The notes: generated by a model from the letters alone, not told the origin. A DNA stretch of 13,707 bases from JBHPCZ01 sp042573625 (GCA_042573625.1 JBHPCZ010000094.1:1-13707); one strand, 5' to 3'; shown: positions 5,834 to 13,529, counted from the first letter of the stretch. Program-made: numbers and translations.

Positions 5834-7264
5834 TTGAATGTTCTGTTGATAAATCCAACTATTCGAAAACGTGTACCACCTTACAACTTTCCTGTAGGAT
5901 TAGGTATTATTGCAGCAATAATGCGTAAAGATGGATATAATGTTCATGTATTCGACCAAAATGCATTACGTGTTTCAAATGAAGAAGTTATTAATAATGC
6001 AAAAAAAATAAAAAATATTGATATTATAGGAATTGGAGGTCTGATAACCACATATGGGCATATTAAGGGAATTGTGTCGGGATTGAGAGAGGCTTTCCCA
6101 AAATCGAAAATTGTTTTAGGCGGCGGTGTTACGGTTGAACCTTCTGTTGTATTTGAAAATATGCCGGTAGATTTTTGTGTACATGGCGAAGGTGAGCATA
6201 CGTTCAAAGAGGTGTGTTCGGCAATATCAAATGATAATAATGACTTTTCTGATATTTTAGGTATAAGCTATCTCAAAAACAACAAAATTGTGACAACAGA
6301 TCCAAGACCTATAGAAACCAATTTAGATCTCTTTCCAATGCCTGCGTATGATATGTTTCCATCAGAAATTTATTTCAAAAACAATGTTATTAAAAATGTC
6401 ATGCGTCTCGACTGTAACAACCAAAGATGTGCTACGCTTTTATGGAGTCGTGGATGCCCTCATAAATGCACGTTTTGCTGGCGCATGATGGGAAAAACAC
6501 TGCGGTTCCGGACAATCGATGCAGTTATGAAAGAAATCCGCTATCTCAGAGAGAAGTATGATGTTGACTCATACTTATTTGTAGATGAGTGCATAAATGC
6601 GATACCTAAACTTTCTTTGAAGTTTGCGAATACGATTGTAGAAGAAGGATTTGCTGCGCCTTGGTATAGTCATGCACGTGTTACAAACTTTAATCAGGAC
6701 CTTGCTAAAGCTTTCACGCTCTCAGGATGTAAAGGATTAAATTTCGGAATTGAAAGTGGAAGCCCTCAAATACTTAAAACAATGAATAAAAAAGCAACTC
6801 CGGAACAGGCCGAAAAAGCAATTGCTATTGCGGAACAATTTAAGATAAAACCGGTTTGTACTTTTATTATTGGAATGCCAGGAGAAACAAAGGAAACTGT
6901 CAAGGCATCCGTCGACTTCATTATAAAAAATCGAATAAAACATTCTCCTATATTTTTTGCCACGCCTTATCCTGGATGTGAATTATACAAAGATCCTTTT
7001 GTTCAAGAGCGTATCTTTAAAAAATATGGCTCAAAAGACCAGTTTTTCACAGCGTTAGGTGATGCAAGGGCTTTTTGTGTTAATTTAACTGATTTTACTG
7101 ATTCTGAGCTTCTCCAAATAAAGAAATGGATAGATTTGAAATTAATGCCGATGCGTTTTGTTCAATTTTTGGGACAGCCTAAACGATGGGTGTTGATAAT
7201 TCAGAGGTATCACAGAAAAGTTATCAAAAAAATCCGCAAATTACGGTTAAAATTTTCCATATGA
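5834..7264 (+). CDS. B12-binding-type radical SAM enzyme
   Basis: This 476-residue protein has the two-domain architecture of cobalamin-binding radical SAM proteins. Residues 1-about 140 form a Rossmann-like B12-binding-type domain (NVLLINPT at the start, VGLGIIAAIMRKDGYNVHVFD at 21-41, IIGIGGL at 64-70, IVLGGGVT at 93-100, DFCVHGEGE at 113-121); the classic DxHxxG histidine motif is not evident, as in many members of this family. The radical SAM core follows: SRGCPHKCTFC with Cys208, Cys212 and Cys215, FVDECI at 249-254, FGIESGS at 304-310 and a GMPGET motif near 353. Family members catalyse methylations, ring rearrangements or other C-centred chemistry; the substrate here cannot be named. 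The basic C-terminal tail (RYHRKVIKKIRKLRLKF) may contact membrane or polyanion. It is the last rightward gene, 259 nt from the previous one, and may be transcribed separately. Confidence 0.87.
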   Translation: MNVLLINPTIRKRVPPYNFPVGLGIIAAIMRKDGYNVHVFDQNALRVSNEEVINNAKKIKNIDIIGIGGLITTYGHIKGIVSGLREAFPKSKIVLGGGVTVEPSVVFENMPVDFCVHGEGEHTFKEVCSAISNDNNDFSDILGISYLKNNKIVTTDPRPIETNLDLFPMPAYDMFPSEIYFKNNVIKNVMRLDCNNQRCATLLWSRGCPHKCTFCWRMMGKTLRFRTIDAVMKEIRYLREKYDVDSYLFVDECINAIPKLSLKFANTIVEEGFAAPWYSHARVTNFNQDLAKAFTLSGCKGLNFGIESGSPQILKTMNKKATPEQAEKAIAIAEQFKIKPVCTFIIGMPGETKETVKASVDFIIKNRIKHSPIFFATPYPGCELYKDPFVQERIFKKYGSKDQFFTALGDARAFCVNLTDFTDSELLQIKKWIDLKLMPMRFVQFLGQPKRWVLIIQRYHRKVIKKIRKLRLKFSI

Positions 7265-7336
7265 ATTAATGAAACCAATTTAGTCAAAATAACTAAAACA
7301 GTATATACACATAAGCCAAGCTATTTCCCTTTTAGT

Positions 7337-8164
7337 CTATTTAATCGGCGTGCACACGATGTTAATATCCTTCTTTCTGCCCAGTACATAAAAAAGATGG
7401 CTCATAGGAAGCTTGAATATCCCCTTCCTGAAGGTCATGTCCCACTTTCCCAGGGCCCGCATCCAGCCCGGGAATTGACCGGTTTTGGCATATTGAATAA
7501 TGGGAACTTCCCAGACCGGTTTTAGAGTGGAAGATGAGAAGTTTTTATGAAGACGGATGTCTCGAGGACCGCTGGGATCAGGCCATCCCGGCGTATCGAT
7601 GGCACCGTATTCAATAACTTCCAAACCCGCCTCTCTGAACATCCTCTTGACTGTCCAGATGTGATTGTATTTCACTTGCCCATGCGTCCATGGAAATCCA
7701 AACATCTTGTGAATCAGGCGATGCCAGGGATAGCCCGGCTGAAAATTGTTGCAGGTCACCAATAAAACGAATTCGTTTGAAATCCGTTTCATCTCTTCAA
7801 AATAACGGGGCGGCTCGACCAGTTCAGTCCAGGTGACAAAGTTCCAAGCCAGATCAAACTGATTGTTTTGGAAGCCCGAATCGTAAACATCAATATTTGA
7901 GAACGTTTCAACCTTATCCTGAATCCCCAGTTCCTTCCAGCCGTACATCATCTCCATTTCAGGATTAACAAGCGTGACATGAGCGCCGGCAAGTCCGAAT
8001 CCGATGGAATATAAAGACCCGGCGGCCTTGGCGCCGTGGCTCGGCATTTCTACTACGGTTTTCAGGCTCAATTGCTTCACAAGAGCCTTATGAAGCTGCA
8101 ACAGGACATACCTGTCATACGTCACACCAAAGACTTCCACTTCCTTTTTCATTCGCACTTTCAT
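7337..8164 (-). CDS. Divergent SAM-dependent methyltransferase-like protein
   Basis: This 275-residue protein resembles a class I SAM methyltransferase. A first strand and loop VVEMPSHGAKAAGS (37-50) stands where DxGxGxG is usual; VTLVNP (63-68) is the second strand, the one that binds ribose. FDLAWNFVTWTEL (103-115) is the motif-IV region, followed by a Met-Lys-Arg helix and FVLLVTCNN. The motif I loop is unusual (E-x-PSHG instead of GxGxG), so activity is plausible but not certain. C-terminal residues about 150-275 contain a Trp/Pro-rich region (HGQVKYNHIW, GWPDPSGPRD) likely to bind acceptor. The ATG at 8164 directly follows the TAA of the upstream SDR gene with no gap, so translation is coupled. 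It is the last gene of the leftward operon. It may methylate a sugar or lipid made by the SDR and glycosyltransferases; no acceptor can be named. Confidence 0.7.
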   Translation of the reverse strand: MKVRMKKEVEVFGVTYDRYVLLQLHKALVKQLSLKTVVEMPSHGAKAAGSLYSIGFGLAGAHVTLVNPEMEMMYGWKELGIQDKVETFSNIDVYDSGFQNNQFDLAWNFVTWTELVEPPRYFEEMKRISNEFVLLVTCNNFQPGYPWHRLIHKMFGFPWTHGQVKYNHIWTVKRMFREAGLEVIEYGAIDTPGWPDPSGPRDIRLHKNFSSSTLKPVWEVPIIQYAKTGQFPGWMRALGKWDMTFRKGIFKLPMSHLFYVLGRKKDINIVCTPIK

Positions 8165-9151
8165 TTATATCCAGCCTTTTCCCTTATACCACTCCACTGT
8201 CTCTTTTAATCCGATTCCAGGGTCAATTTTCGGATTAAAACCCAGCTCTTTTTTTGCTTTTTCAATGGAAAATACCCGGTCTGCCAGCGTAGATTCAATG
8301 TTTTTTCTGGATACCGGCGGTGCCTTTTTCAATAGGGAAAAAGTCTTTTCAGTGATCGAGGCCATGAACAACGCCGCCCATTCCGGAACATACAAGGGAG
8401 CCCTATTCACCGATAAAGCTTCTTGAATGATCTTTATAATTCGGTCAAACGGTTCTGATTGCCGGTTTGTGATTAGATAGATCTCGCCGAGTTTGCCCTT
8501 ATCGGCCGCAAGCAGAATTCCTTTGACCGCATCTTCAACATGGATAAGCGGTGTTAATTTGGGCCGGTTTCCAATTTTTGGAAACAGGCCTTTTTTTACC
8601 ATGCGGGAAAGCTTTAATATATCTCGCCAGTCTCCCGGGCCGTATACCATGGAAAACCGGATAATAACCGCGGGCAGGCCATGTTCAGAAACCATACTCA
8701 GCACTTCTTTCTCTGCCTTGAGTTTGCTGCGCCCGTAGGCATGATGGGGATTGCAGTGGCTCTCTTCCGTGGCCGGAATGTCCGGGCAAATACCCATAGC
8801 GGCAACCGTACTGCAGTGCACGACTTTTTTTACATCTGCCGCTAATGCAACATCCATGACATTGACCGTGCCCTTGACATTGACCGCATCAAACCGGGAT
8901 TCACTGGCGATATAATTGTTCATATGCCCCAGGGTTGCCATGTGAATAATGACGTCCATTCCTTGGGCTATATTGCCGATAGTTTTCACATCGGTAATGT
9001 CGCCGGCAACAAGATCTACATCGAACGCGTTGAGGGCGGCAGTGTCGCTGCCGGATCGAACGAGACACCGACAGTGATGACCCAATGCGGTCAATCTGCG
9101 GACCAGATAGGGGCCGATAAATCCTGTCGCACCGGTAATTAAATAATTCAC
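8165..9151 (-). CDS. Extended SDR, NAD(P)-dependent sugar-nucleotide epimerase/dehydratase/reductase type
   Basis: This 328-residue extended short-chain dehydrogenase starts directly with the dinucleotide-binding strand: NYLITGATGFIGPYLVRRL with GATGFIG at 7-13. VAGDITD (48-54) marks the adenine-binding Asp, and the NVKGTVNVMD stretch (91-100), Ser114 in HCSTVAA and YGRSK (catalytic Tyr139 and Lys143) complete the catalytic set. A PGDWRD region and a C-terminal substrate domain follow. It resembles the NAD-dependent epimerase/3-beta-hydroxysteroid dehydrogenase branch that includes 4-ketoreductases and UDP-sugar epimerases; the substrate cannot be deduced. The start is GTG at 9151, chosen because the Rossmann strand begins at residue 2; a GAG-containing weak ribosome site precedes it. 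It is 22 nt after the zinc-ribbon methyltransferase and abuts the next methyltransferase, so it is mid-operon. Confidence 0.85.
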   Translation of the reverse strand: MNYLITGATGFIGPYLVRRLTALGHHCRCLVRSGSDTAALNAFDVDLVAGDITDVKTIGNIAQGMDVIIHMATLGHMNNYIASESRFDAVNVKGTVNVMDVALAADVKKVVHCSTVAAMGICPDIPATEESHCNPHHAYGRSKLKAEKEVLSMVSEHGLPAVIIRFSMVYGPGDWRDILKLSRMVKKGLFPKIGNRPKLTPLIHVEDAVKGILLAADKGKLGEIYLITNRQSEPFDRIIKIIQEALSVNRAPLYVPEWAALFMASITEKTFSLLKKAPPVSRKNIESTLADRVFSIEKAKKELGFNPKIDPGIGLKETVEWYKGKGWI

Positions 9152-9173
9152 TTGAGCTCATCCATGCGCTGAA

Positions 9174-10043
9174 TCACGGGATTTTATGCGCCACGGCTAC
9201 CAGGTAGCGTCCAAACCCTAAAAAAGTATCGATGTGGAACCGACACAATAAAAGCGCCAATTTAATGATAAATGTTTTGTTATTAAATATAGGTGTCGAA
9301 ATTCGGTATCTGTTTGCAAAGCCTTCAGTTCTTACCGTAACGGATGTAAATCCATTTGATTGTAAAACTTTAAACAAGGTATTTTTGGTAAATAGACTCA
9401 AATGGCTTACTGCAGTTTGGCGCTGAGGCATATGGGCCGGCATCAGCAAGTTAATTAATTCATAGTTATAAGGAAAATAAATTTCGTTCGGGACTTCTAT
9501 CATGATAAGTCCCCCCGGTTTTAATATTCTGAAGGCTTCTGTAATAAACTTTCCGGGGAGCGGGATATGTTCAAGCACATGATTCATATGGACGGCATCG
9601 AACATTTCATTGGGAAAATTCGCTTCTTCAAGTGTACAATTGTGAATACCGGTAAAGCCCTTATTCATAAGATAGTTACATACCCATTCAGAAACATCGA
9701 TTCCAACCGCCTGCCACCCTTTCTCTCTCGCTACTTCCAGAAATTGACCGGTGGCGCACCCGACGTCGAGAACTGTGCCGGGTCTGCAATTTGAGAGAAA
9801 CGCATTGAATTTTTCTTCAAAAAGTTTTTTGTGAGGTGTCGCGACATTCAGATACTCTTTCTTATAGTAACCCTCTTTGAGTCCTCTGCCGACTAGATTT
9901 TGACTGCGAGGGTTTTGATACATAAACTTACATTCTTGACATCTAACAATCCTTCTCCCGGTTTTATTGAAGATTGTTTTTGGATTGTCCCTTCCGCAAA
10001 ATGGGCAGGAAACAAATATATTTTCGGGAGGCAAATTATTCAT
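9174..10043 (-). CDS. Class I SAM-dependent methyltransferase with N-terminal zinc ribbon
   Basis: The protein has an N-terminal zinc ribbon with two CxxC knuckles (Cys14/Cys17 and Cys36/Cys39, numbered from the TTG-start version) followed by FMYQNPRS. A full SAM-binding domain comes next: TVLDVGCATGQF (91-102, motif I), VGIDVSEW (114-121, ribose-binding Asp), FDAVHMNHVLEHI (149-161) and PGGLIMIEVPN. The remaining roughly 90 residues are a C-terminal extension with hydrophobic segments near the end (FIIKLALLLCRF). The zinc-ribbon plus Rossmann architecture is common among methyltransferases in polysaccharide and antibiotic sugar clusters, so a glycan acceptor is likely; O-, N- or C-methylation is not distinguishable. 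The start is taken as ATG 10043; TTG at 10046 directly before it is an alternative giving one more Met, and neither has a clear ribosome site. Confidence 0.85.
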   Translation of the reverse strand: MNNLPPENIFVSCPFCGRDNPKTIFNKTGRRIVRCQECKFMYQNPRSQNLVGRGLKEGYYKKEYLNVATPHKKLFEEKFNAFLSNCRPGTVLDVGCATGQFLEVAREKGWQAVGIDVSEWVCNYLMNKGFTGIHNCTLEEANFPNEMFDAVHMNHVLEHIPLPGKFITEAFRILKPGGLIMIEVPNEIYFPYNYELINLLMPAHMPQRQTAVSHLSLFTKNTLFKVLQSNGFTSVTVRTEGFANRYRISTPIFNNKTFIIKLALLLCRFHIDTFLGFGRYLVAVAHKIP

Positions 10044-10093
10044 CAAAAAATTCTACTGACGCTTTCAATTTATTATTTGGGTCCTAAAAATCC

Positions 10094-10205
10094 TTAATTC
10101 GCTTCCAGTAATAATAAATCCAGGCCCCTTATTCCGCCCAAACCCAGCGTACCTGCCGCGTGATATTTTCCCAGCTTTAACAGGCTCGTCCTCCTGACCG
10201 GGAAG
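10094..10205 (-). pseudogene. Possible gene remnant or unrecognised small ORF between the SPASM and methyltransferase genes
   Basis: On the minus strand a frame, shifted one base from the SPASM gene, runs open from about 10205 to TAA at 10094-10096. It reads FPVRRTSLLKLGKYHAA followed by a Gly/Leu-rich end (GTLGLGGIRGLDLLLLEAN). A perfect AGGAGG (10190-10195 complement) lies inside, but only CTG or TTA codons follow at the right spacing. The ribosome site and protein-like composition suggest either the tail of a deleted gene or a small ORF with an atypical start. A second frame across the same DNA is also open, which weakens the case. No family recognised. Confidence 0.3.
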
Positions 10206-11339
10206 TTATCTGTTAAATAAAATATTGCGTACGACCTTCATAAGAGATGGCCCATGCAGCAGAATATTCGAATACGTCTGGTTGGCCAGGGGGCAATGGC
10301 AATTACCCTTGCGGATATAGGCGCGTATCTCTTTTGAATGCCGACTGTTCCAAAGCGCCTTAAAATCGTAATTATATTCTCGAAGATTTCCTATGGGCTT
10401 TTCGTACCCCAATGTGCAACAGGCCCAAATATCTCCATAGGGGTTCATATGGGCATTGGAAATACCCGCGTAACAGGGAATTATTTGCCTCTGTTCCTTT
10501 AAAATTCTAATAGCCAAATCATAGTAGGCCAGGCGAAAGGCATTGGTCATCCGCTGAAAAAAGGCTTGATTTTTCATATGCGTCCTGACCTGCTGAACAA
10601 AACAACTGATGGCTTTTTCATATTGCTCTGCAGTTGGAGTGATTGCATTTTCCGTATTAAACATTTCGGATCGCTGCTCAGCGATCTCATTTCGATAGCT
10701 GTCCACCCCCAGTCCCGTCACAAAATGGGCAATCTCCTCTATGTCGTTTACATTCCACATAGATATTATTGTGCCAAGTTCGACATGCAGGTTGGGATAA
10801 TCTGATTGAAGCGCCTTCAACCGATGGAAAAGAGCCATTACCTTCTTGTAGTTTCCGGGTACTCCCCGGATTTCGTCATGCTTCTCGCCGATATGATCCA
10901 GGCTGGGTTTGACAGTCAATCGCACGGATGAAGCATTGTCGTGAAGCCAGGTCAATATTCTCCTTATCTCGCGTTCCACCCGATCCACCGCGATGGCGTT
11001 AGTTGGAATATGGATAATTCCAGGCGTCAGGTGCCTGGCGGCAAGCATCACGATCCGGGTGATATCATCCCGTAAAAACGGTTCTCCCCCACTGACATTG
11101 AATATGTAAACATGACCCATGGAACGAAATATTTTCTCGATTTCATTCAGGGTGAGTTCCTCTTCCCGTTTCTTCGGATGTTTTGTATAAAGCGCCCAGA
11201 TATTGCAGGTTTTGCATCGTGACTGGCAAATATTGGTAACTGAATAAGTCAAATTTATCGGCGTACCCGGTCCGGCCAGACCGTATTGTGCCAGGCGATA
11301 CCGGATTATCTTGGGCAGCAGTTCTTTCAGATAAATCAT
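10206..11339 (-). CDS. Radical SAM/SPASM-type protein in a glycosyltransferase operon
   Basis: This 377-residue protein has a radical SAM core beginning NLTYSVTNICQSRCKTCNIW with the cluster-binding cysteines Cys38, Cys42 and Cys45. Then come VSGGEPFLRDDI (82-93; the GGEP motif that contacts SAM), IPTNAIA (111-117) and a TVKPSLDHIGEKHDEIRG substrate-side stretch (142-159). The C-terminal part looks SPASM-like: Cys289, the pair Cys307-Cys308 after NPYGDIWAC, and Cys347/Cys349 in NCHCPLANQ, enough to hold an auxiliary iron-sulfur cluster. SPASM proteins act in peptide maturation and also in carbohydrate and other small-molecule modification; no precursor peptide is obvious here and its neighbours are glycosyltransferases, so a glycan or sugar-nucleotide substrate is inferred. 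The gene starts with ATG 11339, 9 nt after the GT4 gene, as a tight operon member. A short frame and AGGAGG follow its stop codon. Confidence 0.85.
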   Translation of the reverse strand: MIYLKELLPKIIRYRLAQYGLAGPGTPINLTYSVTNICQSRCKTCNIWALYTKHPKKREEELTLNEIEKIFRSMGHVYIFNVSGGEPFLRDDITRIVMLAARHLTPGIIHIPTNAIAVDRVEREIRRILTWLHDNASSVRLTVKPSLDHIGEKHDEIRGVPGNYKKVMALFHRLKALQSDYPNLHVELGTIISMWNVNDIEEIAHFVTGLGVDSYRNEIAEQRSEMFNTENAITPTAEQYEKAISCFVQQVRTHMKNQAFFQRMTNAFRLAYYDLAIRILKEQRQIIPCYAGISNAHMNPYGDIWACCTLGYEKPIGNLREYNYDFKALWNSRHSKEIRAYIRKGNCHCPLANQTYSNILLHGPSLMKVVRNILFNR

Positions 11340-11348
11340 AGTTATCTA

Positions 11349-12539
11349 TTACTCAGCGTGTGTTGTTTCAAATCCCAATACTTTGCCGTAGACCGACCAG
11401 GCTTTCTTTGCAATGACCGGCCATGCAATTCTCGAAGCCAAGACTCCTGTTTCAGCAGCCATTTGATCAAGTGTATCAGGATTCTGAAAACAATCAACGA
11501 TTGTCCGGGCCAAGGCTTCAGGATCCTTTTTGGGCACCACAAATCGGTCATCTGCCACCAATTCGGGGAGCCCCCCCACATTGGTAACGATCATCGGTTT
11601 ACGAAAAGAGAGTGCTGTGGCCCCCACGCCACTCTGGGCATTAAAATGGTGATACGGCAAAACCACCAGATCCGACGCCCCGAAAAATTTAAAGACCTCT
11701 CCGGAAGGTATATATCTGAGATCGGTTGTAATATAGTCCCCAATACCCAGTTCCCCGATCAATCTCTCATAAGGGTCCCAACTCTCCCAAATTTTTCCGG
11801 CGATCAGTAAACGGGCTTCCGGTATTTCATGCAATACTCTGGCAAAAGCCTTTAAAGCCGTATCCATCCCTTTGTATGGGCGAATCGCACCGAACAGAAG
11901 AATAACGCGGTTTTCCGGATGAAATCCCATCCTCTTTCTGACCGCATCCCGGTTAAACCGGCCTTGAGTGTGAAAATCCAAAGGGCCATGAGGAATCTGC
12001 GTCACCCTTTCAGGCGGGACGTGATAACACCTGATCATCTGCTCCCTGTTCAAGTCGGAATGGACGATAAAGTGGTCACCCAGTTTGAAAAGTATTCTTG
12101 AGATTATATAATAAAGTGATGATTTTTCATGAGGCAAAACGTTATGAACGGTGAAAACAACAGGCTTTTTTCTGAGTTTAAATCCGGCGCAGACAACAGC
12201 ATAAATCAAGCACAGGGGCAGGCTCCACCACTGGGCATGCAGCAATTCGGCATTCGTCAACATGCCCTCGACAATCCAGGTCGCGGGATTGTACCAGGTT
12301 AAGCGGCGCCTAATCCTTAAGTTTGAATGATTTATCCTGGGAAAGGTGTGATCATCCTTTAGATCCCGGCCTGGATAAACAAAGGCCGGATAGATTTTTT
12401 TAAAGGAGATAAATTCAACTTTACCCAGGTCGGCAGCCGCCAGGGCAAGTTCCAAACAATAACTGCTCAGCGCCCGAATGGGGGGGAGCGAACCGAGCAT
12501 GGCGATGTTTTCGGGACCTGATCTATGGGGTTTTGGCAT
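11349..12539 (-). CDS. GT4 family glycosyltransferase
   Basis: This 396-residue GT-B retaining glycosyltransferase is of the GT4 type. Residues about 10-185 form the acceptor domain (MLGSLPPIRALSSYCLEL at 14-31, VVFTVHNVLPHEKS at 127-140, HFIVHSDLNREQM at 156-168, IPHG at 182-185). The donor-binding domain follows: LFGAIRPYKGMDTALKAF (215-232, with Arg220 and Lys223), ARLLIAGKIW (242-251), DLVVLPYHHFNAQSGVGATAL (290-310) and KPMIVTNVGGLPELV (314-328). The usual E(x7)E donor motif is represented by the QSGVG...GGLPE region, common in this branch. It would add a sugar from an NDP donor to a lipid-linked acceptor in the cytoplasm. The start at ATG 12539 gives 13 extra residues before a strongly conserved-looking MLGSLPP; the internal ATG at residue 14 is a credible alternative, as no strong ribosome site supports either. 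It sits 28 nt after the GT2 gene and 9 nt before the SPASM gene. Confidence 0.87.
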   Translation of the reverse strand: MPKPHRSGPENIAMLGSLPPIRALSSYCLELALAAADLGKVEFISFKKIYPAFVYPGRDLKDDHTFPRINHSNLRIRRRLTWYNPATWIVEGMLTNAELLHAQWWSLPLCLIYAVVCAGFKLRKKPVVFTVHNVLPHEKSSLYYIISRILFKLGDHFIVHSDLNREQMIRCYHVPPERVTQIPHGPLDFHTQGRFNRDAVRKRMGFHPENRVILLFGAIRPYKGMDTALKAFARVLHEIPEARLLIAGKIWESWDPYERLIGELGIGDYITTDLRYIPSGEVFKFFGASDLVVLPYHHFNAQSGVGATALSFRKPMIVTNVGGLPELVADDRFVVPKKDPEALARTIVDCFQNPDTLDQMAAETGVLASRIAWPVIAKKAWSVYGKVLGFETTHAE

Positions 12540-12567
12540 TGAGTCTTATTCTTTTTCACTCTTCACA

Positions 12568-13443
12568 TTAAACAAATCGATCCCTTTGGCGCCGTTCAAA
12601 TCTCATTTGAGTTATTTGTTCTGAAACAAGTCCCATCATGAATATGATGATAGATGTCGTAAACAGAAGCGCGCTCATGTTGGTAAATCGTCCCTGAATC
12701 ATGTACGTATAAATGTAGTTCACTAACCCCAAGACGAACATCGAAAAGCTGACCGGAAGAAACACTCTCATGGGTGAATAGAGCGTGCATATTCTGGTTA
12801 TGATCATAAAAAATCGCACGCCGTCTTTGAATAATTTTATATTGCTTTTGCCCATTTTTCGTTTTCTAAAACTGATGGGAACATACTTCAAACTCCAACC
12901 GCTTCTCAAAACGCCTAATGTCAGGGTAGAAGGGGATGAATAGGTATTGGGAAGCAGATTTATTAATTGAAATGCGATATCCGATTTCACGGCACGAAAT
13001 CCTGAAGTAAGATCCTTGACATGAAAATTTGCAACATATGAAGCCAGCCAGTTGTATATTGTGTTGCCAAATGCCCGTCCTAAAGAAGCCTGACCACCTT
13101 TTGATCTTTCACCGACAACCATGTCAAAATCAGGTATATATTCCAACAATTCAGCAATATCTTCAGGATCGTGCTGATAGTCTCCGTCCATAAAGACCAG
13201 GATTTCGCCTGAGGCGACTCTGATACCGCTCTTTGTTGCAGCGCCGTTACCGATATTGTATGGATGCCTGTAGACCTTTGCACCCTTAAGCTTTGCCACG
13301 GCAGCCGTATCATCCGTCGAGCCGTCATCGATAACATTGATCTCGAATTCAGGATAAATGGCTCTGATTTTTGAAACGATATCCCCTATGGTCCGGGCTT
13401 CATTATAGGCCGGTATTATGATTGAAACTTTACTATCGCTCAT
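12568..13443 (-). CDS. GT2 glycosyltransferase, polyprenyl-phosphate glycosyltransferase type, with two C-terminal membrane segments
   Basis: This 291-residue family-2 glycosyltransferase begins VSIIIPAYNEARTI (6-19), with VIDDGSTDDT (37-46), YNIGNGAATKSGI (62-74), the DxD-type FMDGDYQHDPED (84-95) and DLTSGFRAVK (144-153). These features match dolichol/undecaprenyl-phosphate mannosyl- or glucosyltransferase-like enzymes (DPM1/GtrB group). Two hydrophobic stretches at about 227-249 and 255-278 should anchor it in the inner membrane, with a short basic cytoplasmic tail (RFERRQRDRF). It would load a sugar from an NDP donor onto a polyprenyl phosphate, or extend a lipid-linked acceptor. It is the first gene of the leftward operon, preceded by a promoter at 13500-13529. 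No good Shine-Dalgarno sequence is seen before ATG 13443, but the protein begins directly at the first strand of the fold, so the start is credible. Confidence 0.87.
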   Translation of the reverse strand: MSDSKVSIIIPAYNEARTIGDIVSKIRAIYPEFEINVIDDGSTDDTAAVAKLKGAKVYRHPYNIGNGAATKSGIRVASGEILVFMDGDYQHDPEDIAELLEYIPDFDMVVGERSKGGQASLGRAFGNTIYNWLASYVANFHVKDLTSGFRAVKSDIAFQLINLLPNTYSSPSTLTLGVLRSGWSLKYVPISFRKRKMGKSNIKLFKDGVRFFMIITRICTLYSPMRVFLPVSFSMFVLGLVNYIYTYMIQGRFTNMSALLFTTSIIIFMMGLVSEQITQMRFERRQRDRFV

Positions 13444-13499
13444 CTGTTTTTATTTTAAGGATTTAAGATTATTGATTTTAACGATCTCTGTATATCATC

Positions 13500-13529
13500 A
13501 GCATAGAAGAGAACAGGCTTTTATGTCAA
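13500..13529 (-). promoter_or_regulatory. Sigma70-like promoter of the leftward glycan operon
   Basis: Read on the minus strand, TTGACA (13524-13529 complement, perfect -35), an 18-nt spacer and TATGCT (13500-13505 complement, four of six -10 bases) lie upstream of the GT2 gene. The predicted transcript start near 13493 gives a leader of about 50 nt to the ATG at 13443. The position behind an inward-facing terminator makes it the likely single promoter for the six leftward genes. Confidence 0.6.

Noticed and set aside
7279..7297. AT-only inverted repeat (TTTAGT / ACTAAA) in the convergent gap
   Set aside because: Six A-T-dominated pairs with a 7-nt loop and no T-run are too weak to call a bidirectional terminator.
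8901..9161. 86-codon minus-strand frame starting with ATG 10 nt upstream of the SDR start
   Set aside because: It is the alternative frame of the SDR gene; the GTG at 9151 leads directly into a canonical GATGFIG nucleotide-binding motif.
11286..11810. 174-codon plus-strand frame across the GT4 gene
   Set aside because: It lies antisense to a strongly supported GT4 glycosyltransferase, its composition is Cys/His/Arg-rich as expected of a shadow frame, and it has no recognisable motif.
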